A stretch of DNA of 64,000 nucleotides from Vitis vinifera (lineage: Eukaryota; Streptophyta; Magnoliopsida; Vitales; Vitaceae): NCBI RefSeq assembly GCF_030704535.1, contig NC_081812.1, positions 15,163,001 through 15,227,000 on the forward strand. The letters run 5' to 3'. Made by a program: the position numbers and the translations under genes. Of this stretch, positions 1-13,000 are shown one piece after another. The notes beneath the pieces were generated by a model. That model was not told the DNA's origin. It was given only the letters and a program-made list of their open reading frames with translations, and did not search any database. Position 1 is the first letter of the stretch, and each line of letters begins with the position of its first letter.

Positions 1-111
1 GCGATCAATGAACTCTTCCCTTGTCTCCCAAAATTCAGTCCAAAGTGGAGTGTGTGAGTGTGTTTGTCGGGAGAGCTCTCAAAGAGAAGAAAGGATGCCC
101 TCCCTAAAATG

Positions 112-114
112 CAA

Positions 115-160
<46 letters not shown>

Positions 161-282
161 TGCACATTACACACTTTAGTTGGACGACTTGACTTAATGG
201 GTCAGTCAACACACACATATATATATATATATTGCACATTACACACTTTAGTTGGACGACTTGACTTAATGGGTCAGTCAAG
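112..282. repeat. CA/TA microsatellite inside a 72-bp direct duplication
   Basis: An (AC)n(AT)n tract is followed by a unique block that contains TTGGACGACTTGACTTAATG. The tract and block are then repeated in direct orientation with a period of 72 bp (about 137-208 and 209-280), almost without change apart from dinucleotide number. It lies outside the inverted-duplication arm and is absent from the flank of arm B. This is probably a slippage or short tandem duplication of intergenic DNA. Confidence 0.9.
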
Positions 283-414
283 TGAATTAGGGTGAGCCCA
301 TAAAAAATCAAGCAACAATATGTGTCCAATCCCATTATGGACCACAATACAAAAATAAATTAACACTGATTTATAATATTATCAAATTAACATAAAAATT
401 CCAACATTTCGCAT

Positions 415-497
415 AGCGTCATTGCTCGCGATGGCGTGGGACCAGTCCGTATCTCTCTTCCGGATGATGACTTCCACACAGCGTCATTGCTCGCGAT
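415..497 (+). repeat. Duplicated 18-bp element upstream of GSTL-A
   Basis: The 18-mer AGCGTCATTGCTCGCGAT occurs at 415-432 and again at 480-497, 65 bp apart, just upstream of the TATA box. The promoter of GSTL-B has the element only once (about 59684-59711, reverse complement). The element holds a TCGCGA palindrome in a CpG-rich context and could be a transcription-factor site. That role is inference. Confidence 0.85.
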
Positions 498-517
498 CGC
501 GCGGGATCAATTTCTCC

Positions 518-524
518 TATAAAA
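518..524 (+). promoter_or_regulatory. TATA box of GSTL-A
   Basis: TATAAAA lies 66 bp upstream of the start codon, in the context CTCCTATAAAACCACTC. The same box is kept in arm B. Expected transcription starts would be ~30 bp downstream, giving a leader of ~40 nt. Confidence 0.75.
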
Positions 525-589
525 CCACTCAGAACTGCTATCTCTCTGCACCCTAAGCTTCTCGCCCTCCCAGACAGCAGACATCAGAC

Positions 590-3110
590 ATGGCCACTAC
601 GTAAGATTTTGGAAATTTTCTCCATAAATTTGCATTGTATTTCTTTCAATTAATGGGGTTTTGTTTTGTTTTGTTTTGAATTTCCTAGATGTGTGGAAGA
701 GGTTCTGCCTCCGGTGTTGGATTCTACTTCTGATCAACCTCCTCTCTTTGATGGCACCACAAGGTTCTTTCATTTTCACTCTGTTTTTTTTTTTTTCCCG
801 ATCATTTGCTGATCCCCTGTTTGGTTGGTAATAAACTCAAGTCCTGTAAAAGGAAAGAACATAAAAGAAAATTCTTTTGTTTCAATGATTGGGACACAGA
901 ATGATCGGCTCAATTATTCGTTGTGATACTGTTTGACTGGGTTAACTACATTTTCTTTTCGGGGCCTTTGGATTTCATTTACTGAGTTTTCTTGGCAACC
1001 AAACGGGGGGCGGCGGGCGATTGGTTGTTTTTTAAAATCTGGATTTCTCTTCGGGTTTATAAAAATGGATTTGTTTCTTGAAGGTTGTATATTTCATATT
1101 CTTGCCCCTTCGCCCAGCGAGTGTGGATAACCAGGAATTATAAGGTTGGTTGGTTCTCTTGATTCCCTTGTAAACTCTGCTTCTGTTGTTCTTAAGCTGT
1201 GTAATGCAAGTTTTTATGGTTTGGTATTAGATTTCAAACTTCGCGCTTTGATCTTAGATTGTCTTTAAATCTTTTGATTTCAGGGTTTACAAGAACAGAT
1301 TAAATTGGTTCCTCTTAACCTTCAAAACAGGCCTGCATGGTATAAGGAAAAAGTCTACCCTGGAAATAAGGTGATATTCTTTGAAAACGATATGCTTTTA
1401 TTCATTTATTTATTAGGATACCTATTGAGATGTTTGGTTTTCTAAAATTTTGTGCTTATGGAAAACACATTAATTGATCATTTACAGTTGATCACACATG
1501 CTTTTACATCAATTTAACAAATTATATCCTCTATTTCATCAACTAAGAAGTCGTCCTTTTATAGGTGCCTGCACTGGAACACAATAACAAAGTCATTGGA
1601 GAGAGTCTTGATTTGATTAAATATGTTGATAGCAACTTTGGAGGGCCTTCACTTTGCCCCGATGTAAGATTTGCAAAATTCATTTGTGCCCTTGATGGGC
1701 TGCCCCTCTCTGCCTCCGCCTCTCTAACAAAAGTGATGATGTGAAAACATTTTAGGGTCCTGGCAAGCGAGAGTTTGCTGAGGAGTTGATCTCCTACACT
1801 GATACATTCATCAGAATTGTATATACTTCATTTAAAGGAGACCCAGCAAAAGAAGTTGGTGAGTTGTTTACCTTGATACTTGTGGAATTTTTATTATTAC
1901 ACAGTATTCTATACAGGAGATTGATGGAAGCTAGTTATCTGTAACAGGTGCTACTTTTGATCATCTAGAAACTGCCCTGCATAAATTTGATGATGGGCCT
2001 TTCTTCCTTGGCCAATTCAGTTTGGTAGGTATACTTTTCGCTCATGTTAAAGTTCTTTCTTAATGCTGCATTGCATGCCTTTTGTTGATTTTGGGTCACG
2101 TACTTTCTCATCTAGCTTTCACAAGTAAAATTATGTTTTCAGGTGGACATAGCCAACATTCCATTTGTTGAAAAATTCCAAATCTTCTTATCCGAAGTGT
2201 GGAAGTATGACATCACAGCTGGCAGGCCTAAACTAGCAGCATGGATCGAGGTACTTTCAAAAATCATACAATGTTAATAGAAAGATTGATGAAATGTAGT
2301 TAGCAGTAACTTTTGTCCATAATGAAGCAGATGCCCTCCTTGTCCATTGATAAACTGTAGAAGTTGCACAAACCTAGGCACAGGCATGCTAGTAGTTCAG
2401 AAGTGTGCCTTGGGCTTACAGGCTATTGCTGCTTACCTCCTGAAAGGGTTTTTACTCTTACTCATACTATTTAAGCCTCAGAGTTGATTGTGACATGATG
2501 GTCATTGTTTGAAGTCAGTTATATAAATAGGTTAATCTGAGTTTAGAGTGCTGGTTTTTGTTGTCTATAGTAAGGGTTTTGGTGCAGCATTTCTTGGGGC
2601 ACTTCTACTGATGATCCTCCCAGAAATTTTTCGCTACACTTAGTCTGTTTGGTAGTACTTTTAGGCAGCATTTTTAGGCATTTGGCAAAATTTAGAAAGT
2701 GCTTCTAAAAAGTTTGAAAATTACTTATAGTACTTCCTAGAGAAACACTTTATAAATGATTCTTCTAAAAACATTTAGAACACTGAAGCTCTCAAACACA
2801 CTTTTAGTTTTGAGTAAGTGTTGCACAAAGTAGTGTGTGGTGTTATTGTAATGGTCCCTCTTGGTTCTTCAACGATCATCTTGGTCATCCTTATCCTTTT
2901 GCAGGAGTTGAACAAGATTGGTGCTTATAAGCAAACAAAATGTGATCCCAAAGTAGTCGTTGAAGCTTACACGAAGCTTTTCCTGGTAATACTTCTATAG
3001 CAATCTGGTTTAATGTTCTGTGTGTGCTTTTTTCAATTTTCTCTGTGCTTGCAGACTATATATAAATTGCTGACCTCTTGAACATATTTCCCGCTTTGCA
3101 GACCCAGTAA
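590..3110 (+). CDS. GSTL: Lambda-class glutathione transferase, copy A (10 exons, 236 aa)
   Basis: Exons: 590-600, 689-763, 1084-1144, 1284-1370, 1565-1663, 1756-1858, 1948-2024, 2143-2250, 2905-2985, 3102-3110. All introns are GT..AG, and the joined reading frame gives 236 residues ending in TAA. The N-terminal thioredoxin fold carries the active-site motif S-C-P-F-A-Q with Cys36. This cysteine replaces the catalytic serine or tyrosine of other GST classes and marks lambda and DHAR enzymes. The remainder is the all-helical C-terminal domain. Lambda GSTs are known for glutathione-dependent thiol transfer and deglutathionylation, including reduction of flavonol-glutathione adducts, rather than classical conjugation. 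No transit peptide is visible, so the protein is probably cytosolic. Several C-terminal residues (Asn176, Lys182, Val224, Val225, Thr230, Leu232) differ from copy B and, as I remember the family, from the usual residues. A DHAR is less likely because the whole protein matches the In2-1/GSTL type. Confidence 0.92.
2643..2815. mobile_element. MITE-like insertion in GSTL-A intron 8
   Basis: A segment starting TCTGTTTGGTAGTACTTTTAG is rich in short AAGTGCTTCTAAAA-type words and ends near CTCTCAAACACAC. The ends resemble the inverted GTTTGGTAG termini of small hAT-like MITEs. The same insertion, with different internal deletions, lies in the matching intron of GSTL-B (about 57380-57515), so it was present before the duplication. 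No target-site duplication was established. Confidence 0.45.
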
Positions 3111-4000
3111 TGATCATCTTCCAGTAACAAACAGATCAATTGTCAGCACTGGTTTTCTACTATCTACAGAATAACGGGGCTTGGCTCCCTTTCCCTTTGG
3201 AATGTCTCTTAGTCTATTGTACTGTTTTACGTGCCTATATGGTAGAGCTAGAGTTACCATGTAATAGAGCCATTTGGCAGCCATACCTGGCTACATTCAT
3301 AAATAAAATTGAAGTCTTTTGCAACAGCTGCTTTCATGGGGGCCTCATTTGGAATAATAACAACTCATTTTTCTTCAACCATACCATGTATGTGCATTTT
3401 TTATTGTAAATAATAAATGATTAAATTAATTAAATAAGATCATTTTGGAACAAAAAGCTGCTCCATTTAATGTATGTGCAGTTTTGTTTCGCATCAAGCG
3501 AATCAATGCTCCTGAGTTCTGAGTTCTGACCCATTCATATTTCTAAATTGTACCATGCACGGTGCACCCAGTGAAATTAAATCTTATATGCGATCTGGGG
3601 TTGACTTGCTTTTTCTCCATTTTTTTTTAGCTCTCTCTATTTTTGTTTATTAAGGAAACAGGGTTATCCTTAAAATTAACTTTCATAAATAACAAGAAAC
3701 AACTGTGCACCTTTTATTGATAACGAGATTATTAACACATATTTTTAATCCTACCCTTGGAAAAAAAAAAGAAAAAAAAAGTTGAAAGAGGTGGCTGGGC
3801 TGGGCTGGGCCTCAGATCAAACAGGCCAAACATCACAGTCGAACGACACGTGAGTCCAATTCGATTAATTCATGGAAGGAAACTTAAAATAAGGAGCCAA
3901 ACAAGAACGTTGGAGGAGAAAAAGGAAAAGAGAAGAACAGTTGCACAGTTGCAGGAATCAAGCGACAAGCGACAACCACCAAAACTCAGACCATCCGAGG
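3111..4000. other. GSTL-A 3' UTR and TBC promoter/leader region
   Basis: The sequence to about 3420 is GSTL 3' UTR and trailer: it is well conserved in arm B, with AATAAA-like signals near 3298 and 3407. The rest is AT-rich spacer with an A-rich run at 3760-3781, then the leader of the TBC gene. No other gene is seen. Several chance open frames here are not conserved in arm B and are not genes. Confidence 0.6.
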
Positions 4001-7000
4001 ATGCCGGACACGACTTTGAACCTCCTCAACAATTCCCAACTCTTCAGGTACACCCGCCATTTTCTTCTTCTGTGACTGTGCCCACGTGTTCTTGCCCCCC
4101 TTGTTTCTCTCCTTCGGTTTGTTCCATCATAGCTTCACTATCTTTCTAGGTTTTCAATCTGTTTGTGCTCTGCTCACTTGGATTCTCTTGAACATAATGT
4201 CTCTTTTCTCCCCATTTTATTTTGTTTCGGATTTGGTGGGGTCTGGGCTGGTATTCGAATGAGTGGGTTACTGAGAAATATTTGAGACATTTGAGTTTTG
4301 GTATGAAGTTTCGTATTGGGATATTAGAATGTGGAAACTGAGCGATATGGGCGGTGGACTTGCTGGTTTTTGTAAAGTATGTTGTTGTCTCTGTTGAGTA
4401 GGCGGTCGTTGGAGGTTGATTCCAGGTAATGATGGGGTTTTTGGGTTTCTTTTTGAATGTTTTATATTCGTATCTATCTATCATATCTCTCTTGTCTGTC
4501 ATTGTCATCAAGAGTCTGGAGTTACGGAAGATAGATTGGACTTGTTTTCTCGGATATATGGAAATGAGATATTTGTTTGTTTGAATTTGAGAATCTTGAG
4601 AATCTACACGTTGATGTTGACAGGGACGCGTATGGATTTGCATTGAGACCTCAACACCTTCAAAGATATAGAGAGTGCTGTGAAATATACAAGGTACTTA
4701 ATGTCTAGGTTTATTATTTATTTATTTATCATGACTCGTGGAGGGATGTGTCAGGCATGGAATTACAAAATTAGAAAATAATTTGTTGCTCACACTTTTC
4801 TGGTTGTAGGGAAAAGATGACACATTGTGTATACGACTTTTAGGTATTTTATTATATTAGAAACCTAGGAAAACAAGGAACCACTAAATGGGGTCGAATA
4901 TGTTCTTTGGCTTAGTTGAGTTGAGTTGCTCATATTTGAGGGACTAAGATGAAATATTCAAAGTTATCTTTCTTTTTCATCCCCCACCCTTACTTTTTTC
5001 AGCAAATTAGCTAAAGATGAATCATCAGATGACCAACATTGTTACGCATTAATATTTGATATTTGATTTGATGAAGCCATGTTTCTAGCATTAAATAGCA
5101 AGGACCATTTTCTAGTCAGCTCTGTGTCAATGTATTCAGGAGGAGGAAGAGGAGAGGACACATAAATGGAAGCAATTCCTTGAACAGCAAAAGGAGTCTT
5201 CTCTAGTTTGTGCTTTTGTGGAGGAATATAACAACACTTTGCTTACTGAAATTACACGGGAGGAAGCAGAGTATGTTCCAGGGAGGGGTGGGGAAGGGAA
5301 TGTGTCAAGTAGCAAGAAGTCTGTTTCTGATGGTTCAACAGAAAGTGACCAACAAAAGGAGGTGTTGGTGGAAAAAGAACCAAAAGCTGGTAAGGTCCGA
5401 AAATGGGCCCGGATTCGATTGTCCCTTAGTGCCATCGAGAGTACAATGAGTTTACGTATTAAGGAGAGAAAGAATATGAAAGATGAGCAGATAGGTCGAA
5501 ATCATCTTCCATCCATTGAAGAGGACTTTGAGGAAGTGCTCTCTTTTAATTTGATATCAGATGACAGTGGGAATGAATCCTTGGAAGCAAGTGCTGCTGC
5601 TAATGGGATCTCACCAGAACCTTTCTTTCCTTGGAAAGAAGAACTAGTGTGCCTTGTTCGCGGGGGACTGCCAAAGGCTCTCAGGGGAGAGGTACAGTTG
5701 ATACTATTGAATTGGTTGGTTTTCGTGTTCTCATGTTAGAGAGAAATTATTATGTATGTTACTATTATATTGACATTACAGGTATGGCAAGCATTTGTTG
5801 GTGCAAGAAAACGCCGTATGGAGAGATATTACCAGAATTTGATAGCTTCAGAAACTAATGCTGGTGAGGGCAAGGATTATGGCAGCTCTTTATCAGTCAA
5901 TGGCAGTAAGCAGCCCAATGCAGATCATGCCATACCTGAGAAATGGAGAAGGCAGATTGAGAAGGTCATTAGATGCATGGGCCTTGGACTTTATCGTTCA
6001 ATCTTTTTGATTCGTAGGTGCTACTACTTGTACCTTGTATTGCACTCTAGGCATCTCCCTAGCCTAACTTCTCGTGTTCTCTATTCAGGATTTGCCTCGG
6101 ACATTCCCAGGCCATCCTGCTCTAGACGAGGTTGGTAGAGATTCCTTAAGGCGTTTGCTTTTAGCGTATGCTCAACATAACCCCTCTGTTGGGTATTGTC
6201 AGGTAACTAGAGTTCCAAGAGTTTCTATCCTTTGTTTTCTTAGTTTAATCACTATTGATATTTAGGTTATTGAAATCATGTTGAAAAAAATGGTTAGTTG
6301 TCTTATTCTAGTAGAAAGTGCTTTAACTTTGTGGAACTCTTGATGCCTAATTGTTTTGCTTCATACTTGGTTTCCATGTTTGTACCACACCTTCTTTTGC
6401 CACTTGTGCTACTTGATACAAGGGTACAATATTTTTCTAACTTTGTACATTATTATATTCTTATATGTAAATATCAAAAGGGAAAGGCTTTCTGCTTTGG
6501 AGTTTTCAACTTGCCTTGTAGGTGGTAAAATGACTTGCATTATTCTTTTGCCTTGAACAACTAGTTTTCCTAAAAGTTTAAGTTGTTAGTATTATAATCT
6601 CTAACACCATCTGTCATCTATGGCCCCATAGCTGCATGTGAAGACACACAGGCTTGTAGGCAAACAAATCTCGACAACCTCCTTTAAGCTTTGCACATGG
6701 GCTCAATAAATTGGGGAAATAAACATGTGGTGAATTTTGAACTCATGATCTCTCACTAAATGAGGTTCTTATTCCAAATTAAATATCTAATTTTCCTAAA
6801 AGTTAAGCGATTAGGATTTAGACTCATAATGAATATTATGCTCTCTAACAAAATGGACTTAAGCCTAAGATGAAGTTGTTGCATAAACTGATGTGAAGCT
6901 TGGAAATGCTATTTTTGTGGAGAATTTATTTAATTATTTATATAATTATTTTAGACTTAGATTAAGATGCGTTGAATATAATTATGTAAGTCTATTGTTC

Positions 7001-10000
7001 TTAATAGTATAATGGAGGTTGTATTGGTTGAGTTGGCTTTTTAGCCTTAAGGCCCTCTTTATGCTTTTCGTGAAGTGTTGGACTTTATTCTATTTTTTCA
7101 ACTTGTTTATTTGCATTCAAAAACATCTCATATGACTTCCCCTTGTTGCCTTGTGTTTGTAATTATTTTTCCTTCTTTTCCTTCCTTTTGACTTCTTTAA
7201 ATAGTGGGGTGGGAGAGTGAGTGTGTTTGTGCGCGCACTGTTGCTTGTGTGTTAAACTTGCTTTAGGAGTCAAATCATGAATCATAGGCAAGGGAGACAT
7301 CATGTAACAACTAGCTTCACAGGGTGGAGCTTAGTGGTAGTGTCCTCGGACAATGAACCTGAGATCTTAAGTTCAAGCATTCCTAGTATTTAAGTTGTGT
7401 AGCATGGAGGGCTATGCCACCATCACCCTGGTTTTGCTTTAGCAGTAGTTTGGGATAATGTCTTGCTCTTGGGATGAATTCAGTGTTATCCAAAAAATTT
7501 ATAAAAAGAAAACATTATACAACAACTTATGAAATCAAGCCCAAGAAGAACTTGATAGCTTGAGTTGATGTGGAGGTTAATATTTCTTTTTGAAAATTCT
7601 GGTGATATTATAGTTCTGTGTGGAATTCTATTGGTTTTAACCATAGATGAGTATTTTTGAGGACATGGTGGCATTAAGTTGTCCTTTTAGCCTTGAGGCG
7701 AGATCCTCTTGATGGTCCTCTCTGCTCTTTCAGCATTTCTTTTGAACAAACAGTTAGTAATATTTTTTATAAATGTATTGTCTTTTTTTTGGTGGCCAAT
7801 CGTTGTTTAGATGAAGAGTTAAGAGGAAGTTGAAGTTTCCCTCTTATTTTCTTGACTTGAATGAATTCCTTTCTAGCATGAGAAAAGAAGGAAAAAAGAG
7901 AGAGAGAGAGAGAGAGGATAAGGGAAGCAAAATTGTGATTTTTGGGCATAGTAGGAATTAATGTGGTCCAACTCAAATTCTGTGTCACTTGTTCTATTTT
8001 ATTTTATTTTATTTTTATTTCTGACATCAACTTTTGTCACCAGTGATCATGGGTGGTGCTCAAGGAATTTTCTTTGCTTGCTATTTTAGCAACATTACCT
8101 TTAATATAATTTTGTTATTTATAACTCAGGAGAGCCATTGGGTTCAAATGATCTCTTGGCTGCTTTTGTAGCATAACTAGCTTACTTGTAACTCTTAGGG
8201 ACTTGTTTCTATATTTTTAATTGAAGACACTCTGTAACTTATTAAATTTGGTGATGGAAAATTCTGAGCTCTAAATTTTGAACTTGTTTGTTACACGAGG
8301 AATATAAAGGTAGTTAAATTTCTTCTGGCATTTTGAGATGTCTATATGATGGTACCACTGAGAATTGTCGTTTCATATTGCAGTGTGCTCCCATTGAATC
8401 TCATATTATTGTGTTTAGTTCTTAATTCTTTTCATCCACTGTGATTAGTATTTCCACTTTTACTTTGTTCTGTTCTATGAAACTAATAGTCATCATATTG
8501 TATCATCGTGTTTTGCTTCTCCCATCAAATTCCATATTGTTCTGATTACTTCTTTTTTCCATCTATTGAATTTACACACACACAGGCAATGAATTTCTTT
8601 GCTGGATTGTTGCTACTTCTGATGCCTGAGGAAAATGCATTTTGGTAGGTGAAAACTTTTGACATCATGGTGGAACACACGCATAAAACAATTAATTAGC
8701 TTTATGGATTTGTTTGTTTTAACCAAATTATCAGGACTTTGGTGGGTATTCTTGATGATTATTTCGATGGCTACTATTCAGAGGAAATGATAGAATCTCA
8801 GGTAATGTGTTTTCACTGTCCAGAGTTGTATGGTCACTATCATTAATTTCATTCTGGTATTAGCATACACTTCTATGTTTGTTTTGAGTTTTCCCCTATC
8901 AACCTTAATAAATATGCCGAGGACACTAATTTAATAGTTGTGCTGGTTTGAGAAAAGTTCTGTATTGACAGGTTGACCAACTTGTTTTTGAGGAGTTGAT
9001 GCGTGAAAGATTTCCTAAATTAGGTTTATCTCTTGTTATCATTTGTTTATTATGTATCCATCCTCCTAAATTGTTTTTGTTACATGAAGTAATTTGATTA
9101 GTATCTTGTCTTTTATGCTTCCTGTGCAGTTAGTCATCTGGATTGCTTAGGAGTGCAGGTGGCCTGGATCTCTGGACCTTGGTTTCTTTCCATTTTTGTG
9201 AATATTATTCCATGGGAAAGTGGTGAGGTTTGCATTATATAATAGAGCAATACATTCTGAAACTGAATGAATTTCCTTTAATTTTTCTTTGCATCTCTAG
9301 ATTCATTTTGAACACTCCTAGTTGTCAAGCATATTAACCTTGTAATGGTTCCTTTAACCTCAGTTCTTCGAGTTTGGGATGTGCTTCTATTTGAAGGAAA
9401 CCGTGTTATGCTATTTCGGACAGCACTTGCTTTGATGGAGTTATATGGTACACAGAAAAATAAACTTCAGTGTCTGAACTCTTTGGCACAATAACTCACA
9501 ATTTAACTCTGTTTTTAGGCTGTTCAGAGCCATGAAATTCTATCACATTCAATTTCTTGTAGGTCATGCACTAGTTACAACGAAGGATGCTGGAGATGCA
9601 ATCACTTTGTTGCAATCTTTTGCCGGCTCAACGTTTGATAGTAGTCAGCTTGTTTTGACTGCTTGCATGGGCTACCTGGCTGTAACTGAAGCTAGACTGC
9701 AAGAGTTGAGGAAAAAGCATCGACCAGCTGTACTGGGAGTCATTGAAGAAAGATCAAAGGAGGGCCGTGTTTGGAAGGATTCCAAGGGTCTTGCATCTAA
9801 GCTATATAGTTTCAAGCATGATCCTGGATCATTGATAAAAGAAACAAATACAGAAGGGTCAGGTGATAATCTTACAGATGGGGATCAGTCTCCTTCCGCT
9901 AATCTGGATGTCTTTCTTAAAGGCTTAACTGTCAATTCAGAAGGAGATTCCGTTCCAGACCTTCAAGAACAGGTAGCTAAACTCTTCCTAAAAATTCAGA

Positions 10001-13000
10001 ATATATGTGCTTTATTGGTTGGAGATCCGAATACAACTATATAATATTTTAACTTCAATGATTCCCTAGAGAAGATATGTGTGTTCTTAATGTTGTTTCA
10101 CCACTTTAATTTAACATAGCCTCTCTGTATAGTGGTGGCTGTCTGAGTTGCAAGAATGCAAATTAGACACACGGAGGGTTCAGTATCATGGAATTACCAT
10201 GCATATGACATTGCTTTGGGTAAATTTGGTTATTGTGTTTCACATATTCATTGGAGTTACAAAGTTATTTATATTAAGGGCTCAATCCTCCATCCATGCA
10301 TGCTCGCAGAGTATGCTGGCAGATGTAGATGAATGTGAGTACAAATATCCACCATAAAATGACACATGGTTTTAAAAAGAAAAGTCATGTTTGATATTAA
10401 ATAAAATGATATATGACATGTCTCATTGAATTTTTAATTTTCAAAATATTGTAGTTTATTACACTAATGGTGTAATAATTTAATTTTAAAGATCAAGTAG
10501 TACCAATGTGGTGCACTTGTACAGCTTAATTTTCAAATTAGTGTAGTTTATTACAATTATTTAAACCCAACGGCCATCTCGATGATTTGATGTGTAACAC
10601 TGTTCTCATTCTATAAAAATATTTTGATTTAATTTTTACTCCTTAATAGGAATAAATAGGTATTTTTTGTGCTTAATGTACTTGGCTGAATTCTTTTAGA
10701 TTGCAATATTATATATTATTCTGTGCTCTTTATTTTTATCTTTGGAGTTTGGGGTGGGGTGGGAAGCATCCATTTTCTTAAACTAAAAAATGAGCAAAAT
10801 TTGATGAAAAACCTTTGTGAAGCATGTAATGTAAGCTAAGTTTTTACTGACAATTTTTTTTTAAGGTTTTACAAGCTTTACATTGTTTTTGAAGTTGGCT
10901 TCACTAAGACACAATGAGTTTGGGTTAACATTAAAAGTAATTGGGAGCGTGTTATCTATTACTCCTCACTACATATGGATTTCCACCAATCTTTCTGTGG
11001 CTGCATGTTGTAATTTGATGAGCTTGACTGAGTTTCCGTTCCTGTAATTGCTCTCCCTTTTATAATTTGTAACTGCAGAAGTCCATTCTACATAATCTGA
11101 TGCCATAATTAGTTGGAAAATATAAGCACTTCATGTGCAACTCTTTTTAAGTTTCAATCATTAACAGCTTATGTGCAGGTGGTTTGGCTGAAGGTTGAAT
11201 TATGCAGGCTGCTGGAGGAGAAAAGATCTGCTACACTCAGGTTTGTATTTTATGGTAATGTTTAGTTTCTGCATCTTTCTAGTGACGTGGTATTTTCATG
11301 GGCTCATTTTATATAGTGAAGATAACATAGCTTTAGAGATTTGATAAGATGAATCACTGATTCTGAGTTCTCAAGTTTAGTAGCCATCTCAGTGCACCTG
11401 GAATTCTGAGGGGCATTTGTTTACTCAGTGTAGTCTATGTATGTGGATCAGGAGCCTTGTATACTTAAGAATTGCTCCCTAAGAGCCACTCAGCCACTGT
11501 TGCATCTTGACCTTGTTGCTCTCTTCTATGTCCTATTGTGGATTTAAGAACAGAAATTATTCCTAATTTCTTGGAACTATTAGTGTGAAATTATCCCAAC
11601 CAGTACATGGCAGCCAATTTTGGAAACACAGAATGACTCCTAAAAAGAAACTCACTTTCTCATTGGCATGAATTTATTAATTTCATCGATGTTGCTCATG
11701 GAAAATTTGATTGAAACTATGTGATGGCTCCTGTTCTTTTACAGAGCTGAGGAGCTAGAGACAGCTTTAATGGAGATGGTCATGCAAGACAATCGACGGC
11801 AATTGAGTGCAAAGGTATGTCTAATAGGCAACAGCTCTTGCTTTACCATGTTTGGCCCTTTTATGTCAAAGGAAATATGTGCTACTATGGACTTAAGTAT
11901 GGGGTTGCAGCATGATTCTCTCTCTCTCTCTATCTATCTCTTTCATGATTAAACAAGTGGCTGTTTTAAATCTTTCTCTCCTTTAATGCTCTTTTGATAT
12001 TGGTTTATGCTTAAGAAAACACATACCTGTATCTCCCTTCTTCTGCTGGTGTTTTGCCTCTCATTTTTGTTGTCTTTGAAAAATTTATGATGTATGCTAG
12101 CATGTTTTTTATTAATATTTTGTGTTCTTTTATTTATAGTGCAAAAGCTGCTGTAGTCTTATCTCAAATTTGATTGATATTCTAGACTTCTATTAAAATT
12201 CACGGAAAACTCATGTTTTAGGGTTCAGCACCATAGAGCTAATGTGGAACTAAAAAACTTAAGATGGGTGTTAGCTTGTTTGATATCTCCCTCTGCTTGC
12301 AAGCTCCAAGTCAGTTGTCTTGTTTAAAAAGTTCAAAGATTTGTTTATAATCTGCAGGTTGAGCAGTTGGAGAAAGAGGTAACTGGCCTACGACAACTCC
12401 TTACTGATAAGCAAGAACAAGAAAAAGTGATGCTGCAGGTTTAATTCTGCCATTTGTTCTTTTTTCTGTCTACTTGGGATAGGATGATCTATGCTATTCC
12501 CTTATTCCGCCATGAATCCTATAGTAAGTGGCAGATAACTTGCACATGCTATAGGTCTTAATGCGGGTGGAACAAGAACAGAGGGTCACTGAAGATGCTC
12601 GTGTTTCTGCTGAGCAAGATGCAGCTGCTCAGAGATATGTAGTTAACGTGCTTCAGGTTCTTTCACCTCTTCATTTTATCACTTTTGGAATCCTCTCGCA
12701 GTTTATCTTTTCTGGAAAGTATCTGAGCATGTCAGGGTTAGGCATGCACCAAAAATAGGAAATACAACACATGGCGCTTAAGGAACATAAAAGCATCATT
12801 GAATAGGGAATGCATGTGGGCTATAATCCAGAAAGAAGAAAGAGTAAAATCTTAATTGCTAAGTAGGGATAATCAAATTTGAAGAGGAGATCAACTATTT
12901 CTGTCAAATCTTAAAACTCTTGACTAGTTGGTGGCAGTTGGTATTCTGCTCAGAAAAAACATGACCTTCAGTTCAAAACCCAAATTTATCAAATTTGTTA

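Larger units (their letters stand above)
449..6758 (+). repeat. Arm A of a ~6.3-kb inverted duplication
   Basis: This stretch matches the reverse complement of 53435-59741 almost continuously. The match covers the GSTL promoter, all ten GSTL exons and their introns, the intergenic spacer, TBC exons 1-5 and the first ~550 bp of TBC intron 5. Arm lengths are nearly equal (about 6310 and 6307 bp) in spite of scattered small indels. The inner edge falls just after a TCTCACTA motif in TBC intron 5, where the two copies diverge abruptly. The outer edge lies close to GTATCTCTC, upstream of the GSTL TATA box, and is less sharp. The arms are separated by about 46.7 kb of unrelated sequence. Confidence 0.95.

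Noticed and set aside
590-3110. Dehydroascorbate reductase (DHAR) call for the GST gene
   Set aside because: Both classes have the catalytic Cys, but the S-C-P-F-A-Q motif context, ten-exon structure and whole-length sequence fit the lambda class.
5136-5435. Antisense open frame opposite TBC exon 3, seen also in arm B
   Set aside because: Shadow of the coding strand; retained by duplication, with Ser-rich composition produced by the GA-rich sense codons.
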